A stretch of 6,707 bases of DNA from Chloroflexota bacterium (GTDB lineage: Bacteria; Chloroflexota; Anaerolineae; Anaerolineales; Villigracilaceae): NCBI GenBank assembly GCA_021823555.1, contig JAKANW010000164.1, forward strand, positions 1 through 6,707, read 5' to 3'. Shown piece after piece: positions 6,672-6,707 of this stretch; the first letter of the stretch is position 1; each line of letters begins with the position of its first letter. The position numbers and the translations under genes are program-made. Below the pieces are notes generated by a model. The model ran no database searches and was not told the DNA's origin. It saw only the letters and a program-made list of their open reading frames with translations.

Positions 6672-6707
6672 CGGTCAATGTCTCCGAGCACAATGTCAAT
6701 CGAGCCA
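6668..6707 (-). CDS. nuoD: NADH-quinone oxidoreductase subunit D, C-terminal end (partial)
   Basis: Only the last 12 codons and the stop lie in the window; they read GSIDIVLGDIDR followed by TGA. This matches the conserved end of NuoD (49 kDa subunit), in which an acidic, Arg-terminated tail of the form D-x-V-x-G-(D/E)-(I/V)-D-R closes the protein. NuoD sits in the connecting arm of complex I and, with NuoB and NuoH, forms the quinone-binding site. Its TGA overlaps the ATG of nuoE by four bases (ATGA), which suggests translational coupling. The fragment is too short to tell whether nuoD is separate or fused to nuoC as in E. coli. The call rests on tail similarity together with its position directly before nuoE. 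Confidence 0.88.
   Translation of the reverse strand, partial: GSIDIVLGDIDR

Noticed and set aside
1..6707. A hidden accessory, defence or mobile system within the window.
   Set aside because: All but 15 bases (the F/G, G/H, I/J and J/K gaps) lie within the eight nuo genes. I found no repeats, no foreign-looking segment and no broken gene.

Overview
The window is one uninterrupted stretch of a respiratory complex I (NADH:quinone oxidoreductase, NDH-1) operon. Every gene is on the minus strand, so transcription runs from high to low coordinates. In transcription order it holds the last 12 codons of nuoD, then complete nuoE, nuoF, nuoG, nuoH, nuoI and nuoJ, then the first 83 codons of nuoK, which runs off the low-coordinate edge. 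This is the classical bacterial order D-E-F-G-H-I-J-K. nuoA-B-C would be expected beyond the high-coordinate edge and nuoL-M-N beyond the low-coordinate edge.

Layout: 6668-6707 nuoD tail; 6162-6671 nuoE; 4918-6165 nuoF; 2397-4907 nuoG; 1283-2395 nuoH; 778-1296 nuoI; 253-774 nuoJ; 1-251 nuoK. The seven junctions are a 4-base overlap (D/E), a 4-base overlap (E/F), a 10-base gap (F/G), a 1-base gap (G/H), a 14-base overlap (H/I), a 3-base gap (I/J) and a 1-base gap (J/K). No intergenic space can hold a promoter, terminator, RNA gene or accessory gene. I see no mobile element, CRISPR array, tRNA/rRNA or significant repeat.

How the genes work together: NuoE, NuoF and NuoG form the NADH-oxidising input module. 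NADH is oxidised at FMN in NuoF, and electrons then pass along the iron-sulfur clusters of NuoE, NuoF and NuoG. NuoI carries two further [4Fe-4S] clusters in the connecting arm, next to NuoD. NuoH anchors the arm to the membrane and helps form the quinone site. NuoJ and NuoK start the proton-translocating membrane arm. All cluster ligands and the key membrane glutamates I could check are present, so the complex looks functional and uses NADH as donor (full E, F and G are present).

Organism: a bacterium of moderately high GC content. Several traits match what I recall of Thermus thermophilus complex I rather than E. coli: a nine-helix NuoH, a long spacer in the NuoG [2Fe-2S] site and separate, compact subunits. 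The NuoI and NuoE sequences look most like those of Chloroflexota (Anaerolineae-type) as far as I can recall, with Actinobacteria-like NuoI also similar. This assignment is inference from memory of the families, not a search result. I found no previously undescribed system here; this is a well-conserved housekeeping region, and the findings below are modest.
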